DNA of 64,000 bases from Rhizobacter sp. SG703 (GCF_012275445.1 NZ_JAAZQK010000006.1:186001-250000); one strand, 5' to 3'; shown: positions 19,184 to 30,622, counted from the stretch's first letter. Notes: generated by a model not told the origin, from the letters alone. Made by a program: numbers and translations.

Positions 19184-20347
19184 ATGACCTCAATCTCGAA
19201 ACGTGCCCTGCTGAAGCTCGCAGGGTGGAGCACGCTGGCGGCCGGCACCGCGCTGGTGGGCTGCGGCAAGAAGGAAGAGGCGCCCGCGCCGGCGCCGGCG
19301 CCGGTGGCCGCCGCATCGGCTGCCGCACCGAAGCCCGAGCCGCTGAAGATCGCGTTCGCGTACGTCGGCCCGGTCGGCGACGGCGGCTGGACCTTCGCGC
19401 ACGACAACGCCCGCAAGGCGCTCGAGAAGCAGTTCGGCGACCGGATCGCGACCAGCTTCGTCGAGAAGGTGCCCGAGGCGGCCGATGCCGAGCGCGTGTT
19501 CCGCGACATGGCCGGCCAGGGCAACAAGCTGATCTTCGGCACCACCTTCGGCTACATGGAGCCGATGCTGAAGGTCGCGGCGGACCTGAAGGACGTCAAG
19601 TTCGAGCATGCCACCGGCTTCAAGCAGGCCGAGAACATGCGCACCTACGACAGCCGCACCTATGAAGGCGCGTACATGGCCGGCGTGATCGCCGGCGGCA
19701 TGACCAAGACCAACACGCTGGGCGTCGTCGGCTCGATCCCGATTCCGGAAGTCATCCGCAACATCAACAGCTTCACGCTCGGTGCGCAGTCGGTGAACCC
19801 GAAGATCAAGACCAAGGTGGTCTGGGTCAACGAATGGTTCAACCCGCCGAAGGAGACCGAGGCCGCGCAATCGCTGATCAACGGCGGCGCCGACGTGCTG
19901 ATGCAGAACACCGATTCGAGCGCGGTGCTGCAGACCGCCGAGAAGGCCGGCAAGTACGCGTTCGGCTGGGACAGCGACATGACCGCCTACGGCCCGAAGG
20001 CCCACCTGGCCTCGAGCATCATCAACTGGGCGCCGTACTACATCAAGGCGACGCAGGATGCGCTGGACGGCAAGTGGACCGGCAACAGCGCGTCGTGGTG
20101 GGGCGTCAAGGAAGGCGCGATCGACCTGGTGTCGATCTCCGACAAGGTGCCGGCCGAGCTGAAGGAGAAGGTCGAGAAGGTGAAGGCCGGCCTGAAGGAC
20201 GGCAGCTTCACGATCTGGAAGGGCCCGATCGCCGGCAACGACGGCAAGGACGTGCTGAAGAAGGACGAGGTCGCCGACGACAAGTTCATGAGCGGCATCA
20301 AGTTCTTCGTGAAGGGCGTCGAAGGCAAGGTCCCGGGAGGCAAGTAA
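19184..20347 (+). CDS. BMP-family substrate-binding lipoprotein
   Basis: Periplasmic binding protein of the Bmp/PnrA family, which bind nucleosides or purines for the adjacent transporter. The 387-residue precursor has a lipoprotein signal ending in the lipobox LVGC (Cys27), then an Ala/Pro-rich tether (about 31-52) and the Bmp domain starting KIAFAYVGPVGDGGW. Conserved FGTTFGYMEP, YDSRTYEGAYMAGVIAG, VVWVNEWFNPPKE and FGWDSDMTAYGP follow. GGAG lies seven bases before the ATG. Context (guanine deaminase, adenine deaminase, xanthine dehydrogenase) favours purine bases or nucleosides as ligand. Confidence 0.93.
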   Translation: MTSISKRALLKLAGWSTLAAGTALVGCGKKEEAPAPAPAPVAAASAAAPKPEPLKIAFAYVGPVGDGGWTFAHDNARKALEKQFGDRIATSFVEKVPEAADAERVFRDMAGQGNKLIFGTTFGYMEPMLKVAADLKDVKFEHATGFKQAENMRTYDSRTYEGAYMAGVIAGGMTKTNTLGVVGSIPIPEVIRNINSFTLGAQSVNPKIKTKVVWVNEWFNPPKETEAAQSLINGGADVLMQNTDSSAVLQTAEKAGKYAFGWDSDMTAYGPKAHLASSIINWAPYYIKATQDALDGKWTGNSASWWGVKEGAIDLVSISDKVPAELKEKVEKVKAGLKDGSFTIWKGPIAGNDGKDVLKKDEVADDKFMSGIKFFVKGVEGKVPGGK

Positions 20348-20350
20348 GCC

Positions 20351-22362
<2,012 letters not shown>

Positions 22363-22374
22363 AGCCTCCAGATT

Positions 22375-22545
22375 TCAAGCTTGCAGTTTCCAGCGTGACC
22401 CCGTGATGGCAGCCCGCCACACCGTCTCGGACTCCCGGCCATCCAGCCCCTCGACCACGAACTCCGGGTCGGCCGCGATATCGGCAGCAGGCGGCACGGG
22501 TCTTTCGCCCAGAACGGTGTGCCCGCTCGCGACCAAGAACAACAT
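22375..22545 (-). CDS. Small hypothetical protein (56 aa) or gene remnant
   Basis: The 303-base gap 22363-22665 has visibly lower GC than its surroundings. On the minus strand an ATG at 22543-22545, with AAGG about eight bases upstream, opens a 56-residue frame that starts MLFLVASGHTVLGERP and ends GSRWKLQA before a TGA. The composition is protein-like (acidic, no long repeats). A second minus frame just upstream (containing HEHDFRRFTHFIEIGMAG) is also protein-like and would join it after a frameshift, so this could be a decayed gene. No family recognised. Confidence 0.35.
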   Translation of the reverse strand: MLFLVASGHTVLGERPVPPAADIAADPEFVVEGLDGRESETVWRAAITGSRWKLQA

Positions 22546-22665
22546 ACACGCCTTCGCGCCCTTTCAATCCATTGATTCCTGCCATGCCGATCTCAATGAA
22601 GTGCGTGAATCGCCGGAAATCGTGTTCGTGCATCAAAGCAACAGGGACATGCAGAGGCTTGCGTT

Positions 22666-25600
22666 TCACTCCCGCCACATGCGCCCAGCCCAATCCGAGA
22701 AGGTCTTCAAGCGCTGCGCCTCGGCCCCATGGTTGCGCGCCGACATCACGCTCCAGGTGATGTACTGCTCGCCGGTCCAGTCGACCCAGCCGCCGACCAG
22801 GTGCGGCTGCCCCTTCGCGTTCAGCGGCAGCGGCGTTCGCTTCGGATCCAGGCAGAAGCGGAAGCCCGACTTGATCTCCGGCTCGCTGCCGAACAACGCG
22901 TTCGGATCACACCTGCGCCACTGCTCGTAGGTGGTGTTCGCATACAGCGCGTTGTAGAGCGAGATCGAGCTGTTGACGAACATCAGGTGCAGCCCCGGCG
23001 TCACCGCGTCGAGCTGGCGGAAGCGCGATTTCTCCCAGTCGTCCGGCCCGCGGTCGACCACCTCGCCGACCCCCAGCTTGTGGATCGCGAGCGACGCGCG
23101 GCTCTGGTGGCCCTTGTTGCGGAACAGGTCGGTCGGCGCGGCCGGGTCCGGCTGGTTGAACGGCAGGTCGGTGTTGGCCAGTTGCGCAAGCTTCGTGCGG
23201 ACCTGGAAGTAGCGCGCCAGGTGCGAGGCCGACACCGCCGCCGGCGCCTTCGCGGTCATCAGGTCGTCGACCACCGCGGTCGTGAAGCCCATGTGGTACG
23301 GCCAGTCCATCGGCCCTTCGGACGCCCCCGGCCAACCCGGGTTCACCGTCATCTGCAGCTGGTACCACTGGTTCGTTCGGTAGAACGACACCAGCCGCGG
23401 CTCCCAAGAGAAGTAGTTCTCGCGCCCGTTGGCCGGCGCGAACAGCATGTGCGGCGCCATGTAGAACACGCTCGGCCAGCTGAATGGCCAGCCGCGCTTC
23501 TCGCCGATGCCGACCCACTGCCCGTTGGCGCCGCGCGAGCCGTGCAACCAGTCCTGCCGCCCTTCGAGGCCGTAGGTGTGGGCGAGCTCCCACTGTTTGA
23601 CACCCATCCAGCGGATCGCGCCGAACAGCGCGCGCTCGATGAAGGCCTCCTTCGTGAACGCCGCCGGCAGGTTGGCCGCGCTCGCGGTCTGTGCCGACAT
23701 CAGCGCCTGCAGCTTCCTGCCGCCCACTTCGCCGCCATACGGCTTCGACGGGTCGCCCGAAACGCGCGAGCCGCGGCCACCGCCGGCGAAGTCGATCGTC
23801 TTGCCGCCGACATCGTTGAGCCACGCCTGCGCACGCTCGCGCAGCTCGGGCGTCAGGTGGCTCCAGTCGCCATAGACGCCGTTCGGGTTCTGGTTGGCCT
23901 TCAGGAAGTCGCTGACGCGCTTGACGACCTTGATCGGGTTCGAGCCGTCGTCGCCCTGGGTCTCGAACAGGCCCTGCGCCTGGCCGGCCTCGGGCGCCCA
24001 GATGTCGAGCGGGCTCTCGATCGGCAGCCAGGCGCTCCAGTCCGGCAGCTGCAGCGGGATCGGCATCTCGCGGGTGTTCAGCACCTTGCCGGGACTGGGA
24101 TCCATCGCGGCATCGAGCTCGGCCTGCGTCACCGCGGCGGTGCTGGTCGCGGCCTTGCCGGTGAAGACGTTGACGAAGGACTTCGCATCCGGCAGCACCG
24201 CATCGAGGCCCGCGCCGGCCGCCCATTCGATGGTCGGTTTCGCATCCAGGCCCGGGCCCGGCTGGTACGGCGGATTCCACGGCGTGGCCTGCGCGACGTG
24301 CGGCACCTTGGCGTACAGCGCGGCACGCAGGTACGCGGCGATCTGCTTGCCTTGTGTTTCGCTCAGGCCATGGAAGCGCGAGCGCTGCACGATCGAGTTG
24401 TTCGAGAAGTTGAAGTACTGCAGGTCGCGGCCGTCGCTCGCATGGCACGACGAGCAGGCCGCGCGGATCTTCGCGTTGACGACCGGCGACTTCAGCAGCA
24501 GGTTCTGCGCATTCCACAAGGCCTTGCCCTGGTCGGCATCGGCGGTCCAGGTGCGGCCCGCTTCCTTCTCGGACTGGATGTCGGCCCACTGGCGCGGTTG
24601 CGCGGCCGTCAGGTTCCTGCCGGCGGCGTCCTGGACCTGCACATCGAGGATGCGGAAGCCGTTGGAACTGCCGTCGGTACCATTGAAGCGGAACTCGATG
24701 CGGTTGGTGGCCGGCAGCGCGACGAGGCGGGCCCGCGCGGTCGCATCCAGCGGCACGCGGAAGCGGATGGTCAGCAGCCCGCCATTGACGCCGCCATGCG
24801 CGCGCTCGACTTCGTCGAGCTGCACCGCGCCGTCGCTGATGTCGATCCACGGCGCGGTGCCGCCGTTCGCTCCGCCGACGACGCGTAGGCTGCCGGCGAT
24901 CTTCGTCAGCGGCTTGGCCAGCGCCTCGAACTCCGGCGAGTTGTAGAAGCCGCAGCGGTGGCAGCGCACCACCAGCTGGCTCGCGGTGCCGAGGGCCGAC
25001 GCGTCGAGCGCGAGCTGCGCCGGCACGACCGTGGGCGCATCGGGCGCGCCGGCGCCGAGCACTTCGAGCGGCAGCGTCAGCGTGGGGACAGGCGACGGAG
25101 CGGGTCCGGGTGCGGGTGCCGGTGAAGGCGCCGGAGCGGGCGACGGCGCGGGGCTCGGGGCCGGCGCGGGACTCGGCGCGGGCGCGGGCGACGGTGCAGG
25201 AGAAGGCGCAGGCGCCGGGCTCGGGGCCGGGGCCGGGGCCGGGGCCGGAGAAGGAGCCGGCGCGGGGGCCGGTGCCGGGGCCTGCGCATCGGTCGCCAGC
25301 AACTGCCAGCGCTGGTTGTCGTTGTTGCCGCAGTCCCACTGCTGGATGCGTCCGCCGGCGACGGTGCTGAAGTCCTTCACGTCCAGGCACTTGCCGGTGT
25401 GCTTCGCCGCAATGCGAAGGCTGTCGCCGACCGGCATCACGCTGAAGCGCTGGTTGGCGCCGCCGCCGTAGCTCCACTGCTGGATCAGCGCGCCGTTGGC
25501 GGTCGAGATGTCGCTGACGTCCAGCCCGCGGCCGCTGTTGACGTTGACGAACGCATAGCTGCCGTCGTCGGCCGCGCGCACTTCGAAGCGCTGGCTCGCC

Positions 25601-26325
25601 GACGCGCTGCAGGCGGCCTGCAGCGTCTTCGCGCCGTCGGCGGCGGAACTTCCTTCGATGTCGAGGCACAGCTTCGATTGCAGTCCGCGCAGCGTGTACT
25701 GGCCGATCGCGAGCGCACCGCGCGCACTGCCGCTGCGCGGGAACAGCAGGAACTGCTGGGTCGCATCGGCCGTGCTGCAACCGGCCTGCTGCAGCTGCGC
25801 GCCGTCGGCGGTCGAGCGGTCGGCGATCGTCACGCACTTGCCGCTGGCCGCGCTGACGAAGCGGAAGCGGTTGCCCTGGGCGCGCCACGGGCGGAAGCGC
25901 TGCGCGTTGGTGTCGTTGTTGGTCCATTGGTGGAGGGCCGCGCCGTCGGCGCCCGAGCTGCCGGACAGGTCGAACACCTGGCTCGTGCCGGCGTTCACCA
26001 GCTTGACGTTGCCGCCGGCCTGGGTCGTCACATCGAAGGCCTGCGTCAGCGCATCGCCGCAGGTGGCCTGCTGGATGCGACCGCCATCGGGCGTCGACGG
26101 CACGGCATCGACGCACTTGCCGCTCTGTGCGTTGACGAGCACGTAGCGGCCGGGCGCGAGCGTCACTGCCGCATCGGCGACGGCCTCGGCCGTTTCACGG
26201 TTCAGCGCCGCATCGGGTGCCGGCCCCGCCGACGGATTGCCGCCGCCGCAGGCGGCCAGCAACATGGAGACGGCCAATGCGGCCGCGGTGGGCGTGGCGT
26301 GCAGCGTCGAATGAATGGGGCGCAT
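22666..26325 (-). CDS. Secreted lipoprotein with ricin-type lectin repeats and a cytochrome c motif
   Basis: A 1219-residue protein of unusual architecture. Residues 1-26 form a lipoprotein signal (LLAAC, Cys26). About 55-365 hold repeated ricin B-type (RICIN/CBM13) units, each with a GKCVD/GKCLD-like start and a Q-x-W-like end. About 347-412 are a Pro/Ala/Ser linker. A beta-rich region follows, with a CHRC pair. A single haem c site, C624-S-S-C627-H628, comes next, then about 590 residues I cannot assign. It probably binds a glycan or polymer at the cell surface and does redox chemistry. It lies 178 bases downstream of the PHB hydrolase genes on the same strand; membership in that unit is uncertain. 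Confidence 0.75.
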   Translation of the reverse strand: MRPIHSTLHATPTAAALAVSMLLAACGGGNPSAGPAPDAALNRETAEAVADAAVTLAPGRYVLVNAQSGKCVDAVPSTPDGGRIQQATCGDALTQAFDVTTQAGGNVKLVNAGTSQVFDLSGSSGADGAALHQWTNNDTNAQRFRPWRAQGNRFRFVSAASGKCVTIADRSTADGAQLQQAGCSTADATQQFLLFPRSGSARGALAIGQYTLRGLQSKLCLDIEGSSAADGAKTLQAACSASASQRFEVRAADDGSYAFVNVNSGRGLDVSDISTANGALIQQWSYGGGANQRFSVMPVGDSLRIAAKHTGKCLDVKDFSTVAGGRIQQWDCGNNDNQRWQLLATDAQAPAPAPAPAPSPAPAPAPAPSPAPAPSPAPSPAPAPSPAPAPSPAPSPAPAPSPAPAPGPAPSPVPTLTLPLEVLGAGAPDAPTVVPAQLALDASALGTASQLVVRCHRCGFYNSPEFEALAKPLTKIAGSLRVVGGANGGTAPWIDISDGAVQLDEVERAHGGVNGGLLTIRFRVPLDATARARLVALPATNRIEFRFNGTDGSSNGFRILDVQVQDAAGRNLTAAQPRQWADIQSEKEAGRTWTADADQGKALWNAQNLLLKSPVVNAKIRAACSSCHASDGRDLQYFNFSNNSIVQRSRFHGLSETQGKQIAAYLRAALYAKVPHVAQATPWNPPYQPGPGLDAKPTIEWAAGAGLDAVLPDAKSFVNVFTGKAATSTAAVTQAELDAAMDPSPGKVLNTREMPIPLQLPDWSAWLPIESPLDIWAPEAGQAQGLFETQGDDGSNPIKVVKRVSDFLKANQNPNGVYGDWSHLTPELRERAQAWLNDVGGKTIDFAGGGRGSRVSGDPSKPYGGEVGGRKLQALMSAQTASAANLPAAFTKEAFIERALFGAIRWMGVKQWELAHTYGLEGRQDWLHGSRGANGQWVGIGEKRGWPFSWPSVFYMAPHMLFAPANGRENYFSWEPRLVSFYRTNQWYQLQMTVNPGWPGASEGPMDWPYHMGFTTAVVDDLMTAKAPAAVSASHLARYFQVRTKLAQLANTDLPFNQPDPAAPTDLFRNKGHQSRASLAIHKLGVGEVVDRGPDDWEKSRFRQLDAVTPGLHLMFVNSSISLYNALYANTTYEQWRRCDPNALFGSEPEIKSGFRFCLDPKRTPLPLNAKGQPHLVGGWVDWTGEQYITWSVMSARNHGAEAQRLKTFSDWAGRMWRE
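25088..25285. repeat. Imperfect hexanucleotide repeat encoding the Pro/Ala linker
   Basis: About 200 bases of imperfect GC-rich repeats (unit near GGCGCCGGAGCG on the plus strand) that encode PAPAPSPAPAP-type sequence in the ricin/cytochrome lipoprotein. It separates the lectin half from the haem half. Such tracts are prone to length change by slippage in multiples of six. Confidence 0.75.
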
Positions 26326-26470
26326 GGATGTCCGTCTCCGATTCTTTTTGCAACGGCGGATCAACGGATCCGACGCGCGAGTGAAACCGGTTCCATTCTT
26401 TCGCGCCGCCGTCCCGGCAGGCATCGCAATTGGAAAGCGTGTGAAAGCAGGCGTAAGACCTTGGCCTCGC

Positions 26471-26505
26471 AGCCCGGCTGCCGATCCCGGATCGGCAGCC
26501 GGGCT
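26471..26505 (-). repeat. Perfect 17-bp inverted repeat at an alpha/beta hydrolase stop codon (family A)
   Basis: Arms 26471-26487 and 26489-26505 are exact complements around a single central base. The right arm, read on the minus strand, begins AGCCCGG and the hydrolase TAG stop (26504-26506) overlaps it. The same TAGCCCGG junction ends two other genes (36051 and 37833). No T-run follows on the minus strand, so it is better called an intercistronic palindromic element than a proven terminator. Confidence 0.75.
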
Positions 26506-27346
26506 ACGGCGCCATCAGGAACCGCTCCACCACCGTCAACTGCTCCGGCACGTTCAATGCCGGCGCATGCCCGCAGCCCGGCACCGTCACCACCTGCGCA
26601 CGCGGCCCGCGCTGGCGCATCTGCTCGGCGACCTCCGGCAGCAGCAGGTCCGAGTTCTCGCCGCGCAAGCACAGCACGGGCAAGCTCAGCGTGTCCCACG
26701 CGTCCCACAGCCCGTAGTCGTCGTCGTGGTGGGTGAACTGCATCACCATCGCCGGGTCGTAGTGCGGCGTCACGCGGCCGTCGGGCAGGCGGCGTGTCGA
26801 GGTCTCGGCCAGGCGCCGCCACTGGCCGTCGCTCAGCCAGCCATAGGGTTGGTAGATCTTGCGGAAATACTGCTCCAGCTCGCTCACCGTCTCGAACGCC
26901 GCCGGCCGGCCCGCATAGCCGCGGATGCGCGCGAGCGCCGCCTCGGCCAGCTCCGGCCCGTTGTCGTTCAGCACCAGCTTGCGGATGCGGCCGCGCAACG
27001 GGCCCGCCGCGGCCCGCGTGCCGATCGCGCCGCCCATCGATGTGCCCAGCCAATGGAACTCGTGCAGCCCGAGCTGGTCGACCAGCGCGACTGCCTGCTG
27101 CACATAGAACGCCAGGCAGTACTCGCGTTCCGGATCGCGGCTCCATTCGCTCAAGCCGCGGCCCAGCGTGTCCGGGCAGATCACCCGGAAATGCGGCGAC
27201 AGGTGCGCCGCCACCTCGTCCATGTCGCGGCAGGTGCGCGCGAGGCCGTGCCACGCGATCACCGTCTCGGCCCGGCCCGCGCCCCACTCGGTGTAGTGCA
27301 GCTCGCGGCCTTCGCAGGCCAGGTAGTGCGACGTGAACGAGACCAC
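26504..27346 (-). CDS. Alpha/beta hydrolase
   Basis: A 280-residue cytosolic alpha/beta hydrolase. It shows WHGLART (oxyanion region), the nucleophile elbow GTSMGG (Ser103), a helical lid after residue 130, LCLRGENSDLL for the acid and GCGHAP for the catalytic His. It starts at a GTG (27344-27346), 18 bases after the 3HB-oligomer hydrolase gene, so the two are probably co-transcribed. By context it could hydrolyse 3-hydroxybutyrate dimers or a related ester; sequence alone does not fix a substrate. Its TAG stop lies in a palindromic repeat. Confidence 0.85.
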   Translation of the reverse strand: MVSFTSHYLACEGRELHYTEWGAGRAETVIAWHGLARTCRDMDEVAAHLSPHFRVICPDTLGRGLSEWSRDPEREYCLAFYVQQAVALVDQLGLHEFHWLGTSMGGAIGTRAAAGPLRGRIRKLVLNDNGPELAEAALARIRGYAGRPAAFETVSELEQYFRKIYQPYGWLSDGQWRRLAETSTRRLPDGRVTPHYDPAMVMQFTHHDDDYGLWDAWDTLSLPVLCLRGENSDLLLPEVAEQMRQRGPRAQVVTVPGCGHAPALNVPEQLTVVERFLMAP

Positions 27347-27364
27347 GGCTCTTCGGCTTGAGCG

Positions 27365-29560
27365 TCAGTTCGGGATCGCGATCGACGTGCCGGCGAAGCC
27401 GATCTGGTCGGCCACCAGCGGCGCGGCGCTGAGCGCCGGCACGTTGGCCGCGGTGATCGCCGGCGCCGCGCCCGGCAGCCCGCCTCGCGGCGTCGCACGC
27501 ACCACCTGGCTCGGCGGCAGCGCGGCGCCGGTCTTCAGGTGCGCATACATCGCGTCCATCGCCCGGTTGAAGTACACATGCAGCGGCACGAAGCGGGTGT
27601 CGAAGCCGCTCAGCGACAGGAAGCCGTCGAAGTGCTGCGCGTTCGTCACCTCGATGTAGCCCAGCTTGCTCGCCGCCTCCACCGTCTTGTTGAACGCCAC
27701 ATAGGCCCGCGCGTTGTTGTTGACCGGCACCAGCGCATCGCTGCGGCCGGCCACCACCAGCACCGGCTTCGCGCGCAGGTTGCCGTTGACCAGAACCTCG
27801 GCCATGCCGGCCTGCACCGCGGCGGCCTGCGCGGCGGTCGGGCGTGTCGAACTGGCGGTGGCCGTCAGCGCCGCGCCGGTCTCGTCGACGCCGGTCACCA
27901 GCGCGCGCTGGCACAGCGCGTTGTCGAGCCCGAAATCCTGCACGCCGGTCGACACCGACACCGCGGCCGCCCACTGCTTCGCGCCGCCGACGGAATCGTT
28001 GTAGACCACGCTGGCCGGCGAGCCGTTGGCGGTGCCGTTGCCGATCGCGAAGCTCTGCGCCTTGCTCGCCGCCAGCGCCGCGATCGGGTTGCCGCTCGCA
28101 TCCACCTGCGCGAAGCTGGTGCCGCAGACGTTGTCGAGCACCGAGAAGCGGCCATACATCACCGGGTACATCGCCGACAGGATCGGCCCGTTGCCGAGCG
28201 CGTAGTGCGCGTTGTGCATCGTGTCGTTGTCGGTCGTCCAGCCGTAGGCGCGCAGCTTGTTCAGCGCGTCCAGCGACTGCGCCGCGGTGTCGGCGCCGGT
28301 CACCAGGCCCTTCGCCGCGAGCCCGGTACAGCGGGCGGTGGCGCGCGCCGTCTGCGCCGTCAACCCGATGTAGTTGAAGAACGAGGTCTCGGTCAGCGCC
28401 GCCTCCGCCGCCAGCGCGGCACAGGGCTGGTAGAGGTTGCCGAAGGTCGTGAAGTCGCCCAGCGTCTTGCCATACGCCACCACCGCCGCCCCGCCGAACT
28501 GGATGCCGTAGCCGCTGCGCGTCGGCATCTCGGTCACCGGCTCGCCGGCCACCACGCCGTCGATCAGGCCGGTGCTGTCGGCCTCGGCCGCGCGGATCAC
28601 CGCGGCACCGCCGTTCGACACCGAACCGGCGATCACGACGGTGTTGGCGGCCGTGAACGGCACCGGCGCCGCCGCGTTGCCATAGCGGTCGTTCAGCGCA
28701 TACAGCGCATACGCGGCCGCGGCCAGCGTGTCGTTGCCCCAGTCCTTCTCCGGGTTCAGCTGCGAGTGCACCTGCTTCAGCGCGAGCCGGTTCGGGGTCA
28801 GCGCGTTGTAGGTCGCGCGTGCGGCATCGCTCACCGCAGCCGCGAAGAAGCTCAGCGCGCCGGCCGCAGCGCGCGTCGCGCGCGTGCCGTCGATGCGGTT
28901 CACCGTGTCGTCGGTCAGGTCGTACAGGCCCATGCCCTTGCCGGCGTCGGTCAGCGCGACCGCGCAGCCGTGCTTGAGACCCCACTCGGCCGAGGTGGCG
29001 ATGGCGCCGTACACGCCGCGCGAGCCCGACGACGGGCCCAGCACGAGACACGGCGCGCTCTGGTTGAAGCTGTCGGGGATCTGCACCGCGATCGCGACCC
29101 GCTTGGTGCCGGCCGCGTTGTCGAGCACCGCGACGTACTCGCGGCCGGGCACCAGGCCTTCGCTCGTCGTCACGCTGCCGGCCGCATCGACGTTCGGGCC
29201 GTACAGCGTGCCGTAGCCGCCGGCGGCCGTCACGTCGACCAGCCCGCGGTAGTTGCTGAACAGCGCGTTGCGGCGCAGTTCGGCGGCCGTCGGGTTCAAC
29301 GGGTCGGCATACGCAGGCGCGGCCGCGGCCAGCCCGGTCTTGCCGAGGCCGCCGGTCAGCAGGTCCTGCGTGGCCGCGGTGCTGCCGCTGCCGGCGGTGG
29401 TGGCCGGGTAGGTGGTCACCGTGAGCTGGCTGACGTTCGCCGGCAGCGCGTTGACCGGCAGCGGCGTGTCGTCGTCGCTGCCGCAGCCGGCCAGCGCGAG
29501 CGTCGCCAGGCCGAGTGCGGTGAACGTGAACGAGGTGGGCGAACGGAGTCTGGACGTCAT
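27365..29560 (-). CDS. D-(-)-3-hydroxybutyrate oligomer hydrolase
   Basis: Hydrolyses 3HB oligomers released from poly-3-hydroxybutyrate to monomers (EC 3.1.1.22). The 731-residue precursor has a lipoprotein-like signal (LALAGC, Cys26) and long family blocks: YRGLVDVTAAGGYGTLYGPNV, VLGPSSGSRGVYGAI and the nucleophile motif SVSNGG (Ser about 315), then LVVAGRSDALVPVNNNARAY and the late NAQHFDGF carrying the likely His. Its ATG (29558-29560) overlaps the upstream permease TGA as ATGA, tying it to the LIV-type transporter. The lipobox suggests an envelope location, although some relatives are cytosolic or secreted. Confidence 0.93.
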   Translation of the reverse strand: MTSRLRSPTSFTFTALGLATLALAGCGSDDDTPLPVNALPANVSQLTVTTYPATTAGSGSTAATQDLLTGGLGKTGLAAAAPAYADPLNPTAAELRRNALFSNYRGLVDVTAAGGYGTLYGPNVDAAGSVTTSEGLVPGREYVAVLDNAAGTKRVAIAVQIPDSFNQSAPCLVLGPSSGSRGVYGAIATSAEWGLKHGCAVALTDAGKGMGLYDLTDDTVNRIDGTRATRAAAGALSFFAAAVSDAARATYNALTPNRLALKQVHSQLNPEKDWGNDTLAAAAYALYALNDRYGNAAAPVPFTAANTVVIAGSVSNGGAAVIRAAEADSTGLIDGVVAGEPVTEMPTRSGYGIQFGGAAVVAYGKTLGDFTTFGNLYQPCAALAAEAALTETSFFNYIGLTAQTARATARCTGLAAKGLVTGADTAAQSLDALNKLRAYGWTTDNDTMHNAHYALGNGPILSAMYPVMYGRFSVLDNVCGTSFAQVDASGNPIAALAASKAQSFAIGNGTANGSPASVVYNDSVGGAKQWAAAVSVSTGVQDFGLDNALCQRALVTGVDETGAALTATASSTRPTAAQAAAVQAGMAEVLVNGNLRAKPVLVVAGRSDALVPVNNNARAYVAFNKTVEAASKLGYIEVTNAQHFDGFLSLSGFDTRFVPLHVYFNRAMDAMYAHLKTGAALPPSQVVRATPRGGLPGAAPAITAANVPALSAAPLVADQIGFAGTSIAIPN

Positions 29561-30615
29561 GGTGTCTCCTTCTGTTGTGGGACGGGCTGCCTCGACCGCC
29601 GCGCGCGCAGCCGTCCCACGATCCCGTTCGGGAAGTGGTAGACCGACAGCACGAAGAGGACGCCGAGCCACAGCAGCCAGCGCTCGGGCGAGATCAGGGT
29701 CGACAGCAGCGGCACGCCGCCGACCAGCGGCGCGGCCAGCGCCATCAGGTTCTGCAGCTGGCTCTGCGCCAGCACGAACAGCAGGCTGCCGACGACGGCG
29801 CCGTACACCGTGCCCATGCCGCCGATCACGACGATCAGCAGCACGTCGAGCATGATCTCGAAGCTCAGCGAGGTGTCCGGCCCGTTGTAGCGCAGCCAGA
29901 GCGCGAGCAGGCAGCCGGCCAACGTCGCGAACAGCGCCGACAGCACGTTCGACAGCGTGCGGTACACCACCGTGCGGTAGCCGATGGCCTCGGCGCGGAA
30001 GTCGTTCTCGCGGATCGCCTGCAGCACGCGGCCGAACGGCGAGTTGACGATGCGCAGCATCGCGAGCACCAGCGCGGTGGCACAGGCGAACAACAGGTAG
30101 TACGCAACCCGGCGGTCGCTCAAGGCCTCGGGCAGCCGGAAGCTCAGCCCGTCTTCGCCGCCGGTCCAGTCCGACAACTGCGACGCGAGCGTCAGGAAGG
30201 CCGAGGCCACCGCCAGCGTGATCATCGCGAAGAAGATCGCCTTCACGCGCAGGCTGAACAACCCGATCAGCAGCGACAGCAGCAGCGAGACCGCGAGCGC
30301 CGCCGCGACGCCCACCGCCAGCGCGAGCCAGCCCGGACCGAGCCGCGTGCTGGCGATCGCGATGCCGTAGGCGCCGATGCCGAAGAACATCGTGTGCGCG
30401 AAGCTGACGATGCCGGCGTAGCCGAGCAGCAGGTCGAAGCTCGCGACCAGCACGATGAAGACCATCACCTTGGCCGCGACGTTCATCGCCTGCGTGCCGG
30501 GGAACACGAACGGCGTCAGCGCGAGGCCGAGCAGCACCGCGACCAGCACCAATGCGAGCGCGCGGCTGCGCGGCAGGTCATGCGACAGCAGGCGATCGAC
30601 GAGGCGGGCGATCAT
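29557..30615 (-). CDS. LIV-type ABC transporter permease (LivM-like)
   Basis: A 352-residue inner-membrane permease of the branched-chain amino acid type. It has about ten hydrophobic segments and the conserved SFDLLLGYAGIVSFAHTMFFGIGAY block near residue 60, EAIGYRTVVYRTLSNVLSA, and GGMGTVYGAVVGSLLF. It follows the LivH-like gene after seven bases and overlaps the 3HB-oligomer hydrolase start. LIV-type systems also import amides, urea, aromatic acids and other carboxylates, so the name does not fix the substrate; the neighbours point to 3-hydroxybutyrate or its oligomers. Confidence 0.92.
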   Translation of the reverse strand: MIARLVDRLLSHDLPRSRALALVLVAVLLGLALTPFVFPGTQAMNVAAKVMVFIVLVASFDLLLGYAGIVSFAHTMFFGIGAYGIAIASTRLGPGWLALAVGVAAALAVSLLLSLLIGLFSLRVKAIFFAMITLAVASAFLTLASQLSDWTGGEDGLSFRLPEALSDRRVAYYLLFACATALVLAMLRIVNSPFGRVLQAIRENDFRAEAIGYRTVVYRTLSNVLSALFATLAGCLLALWLRYNGPDTSLSFEIMLDVLLIVVIGGMGTVYGAVVGSLLFVLAQSQLQNLMALAAPLVGGVPLLSTLISPERWLLWLGVLFVLSVYHFPNGIVGRLRARRSRQPVPQQKETP

Positions 30616-30622
30616 CGGGAAC

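Noticed and set aside
25088-25285. Repeated units considered as a CRISPR-like or tandem regulatory array
   Set aside because: The units are short, continuous, without spacers and in frame with a coding gene.
25110-25370. Plus-strand Gly/Ala-rich frames over the ricin-lipoprotein linker
   Set aside because: They result from the hexanucleotide repeat encoding Pro/Ala on the other strand.
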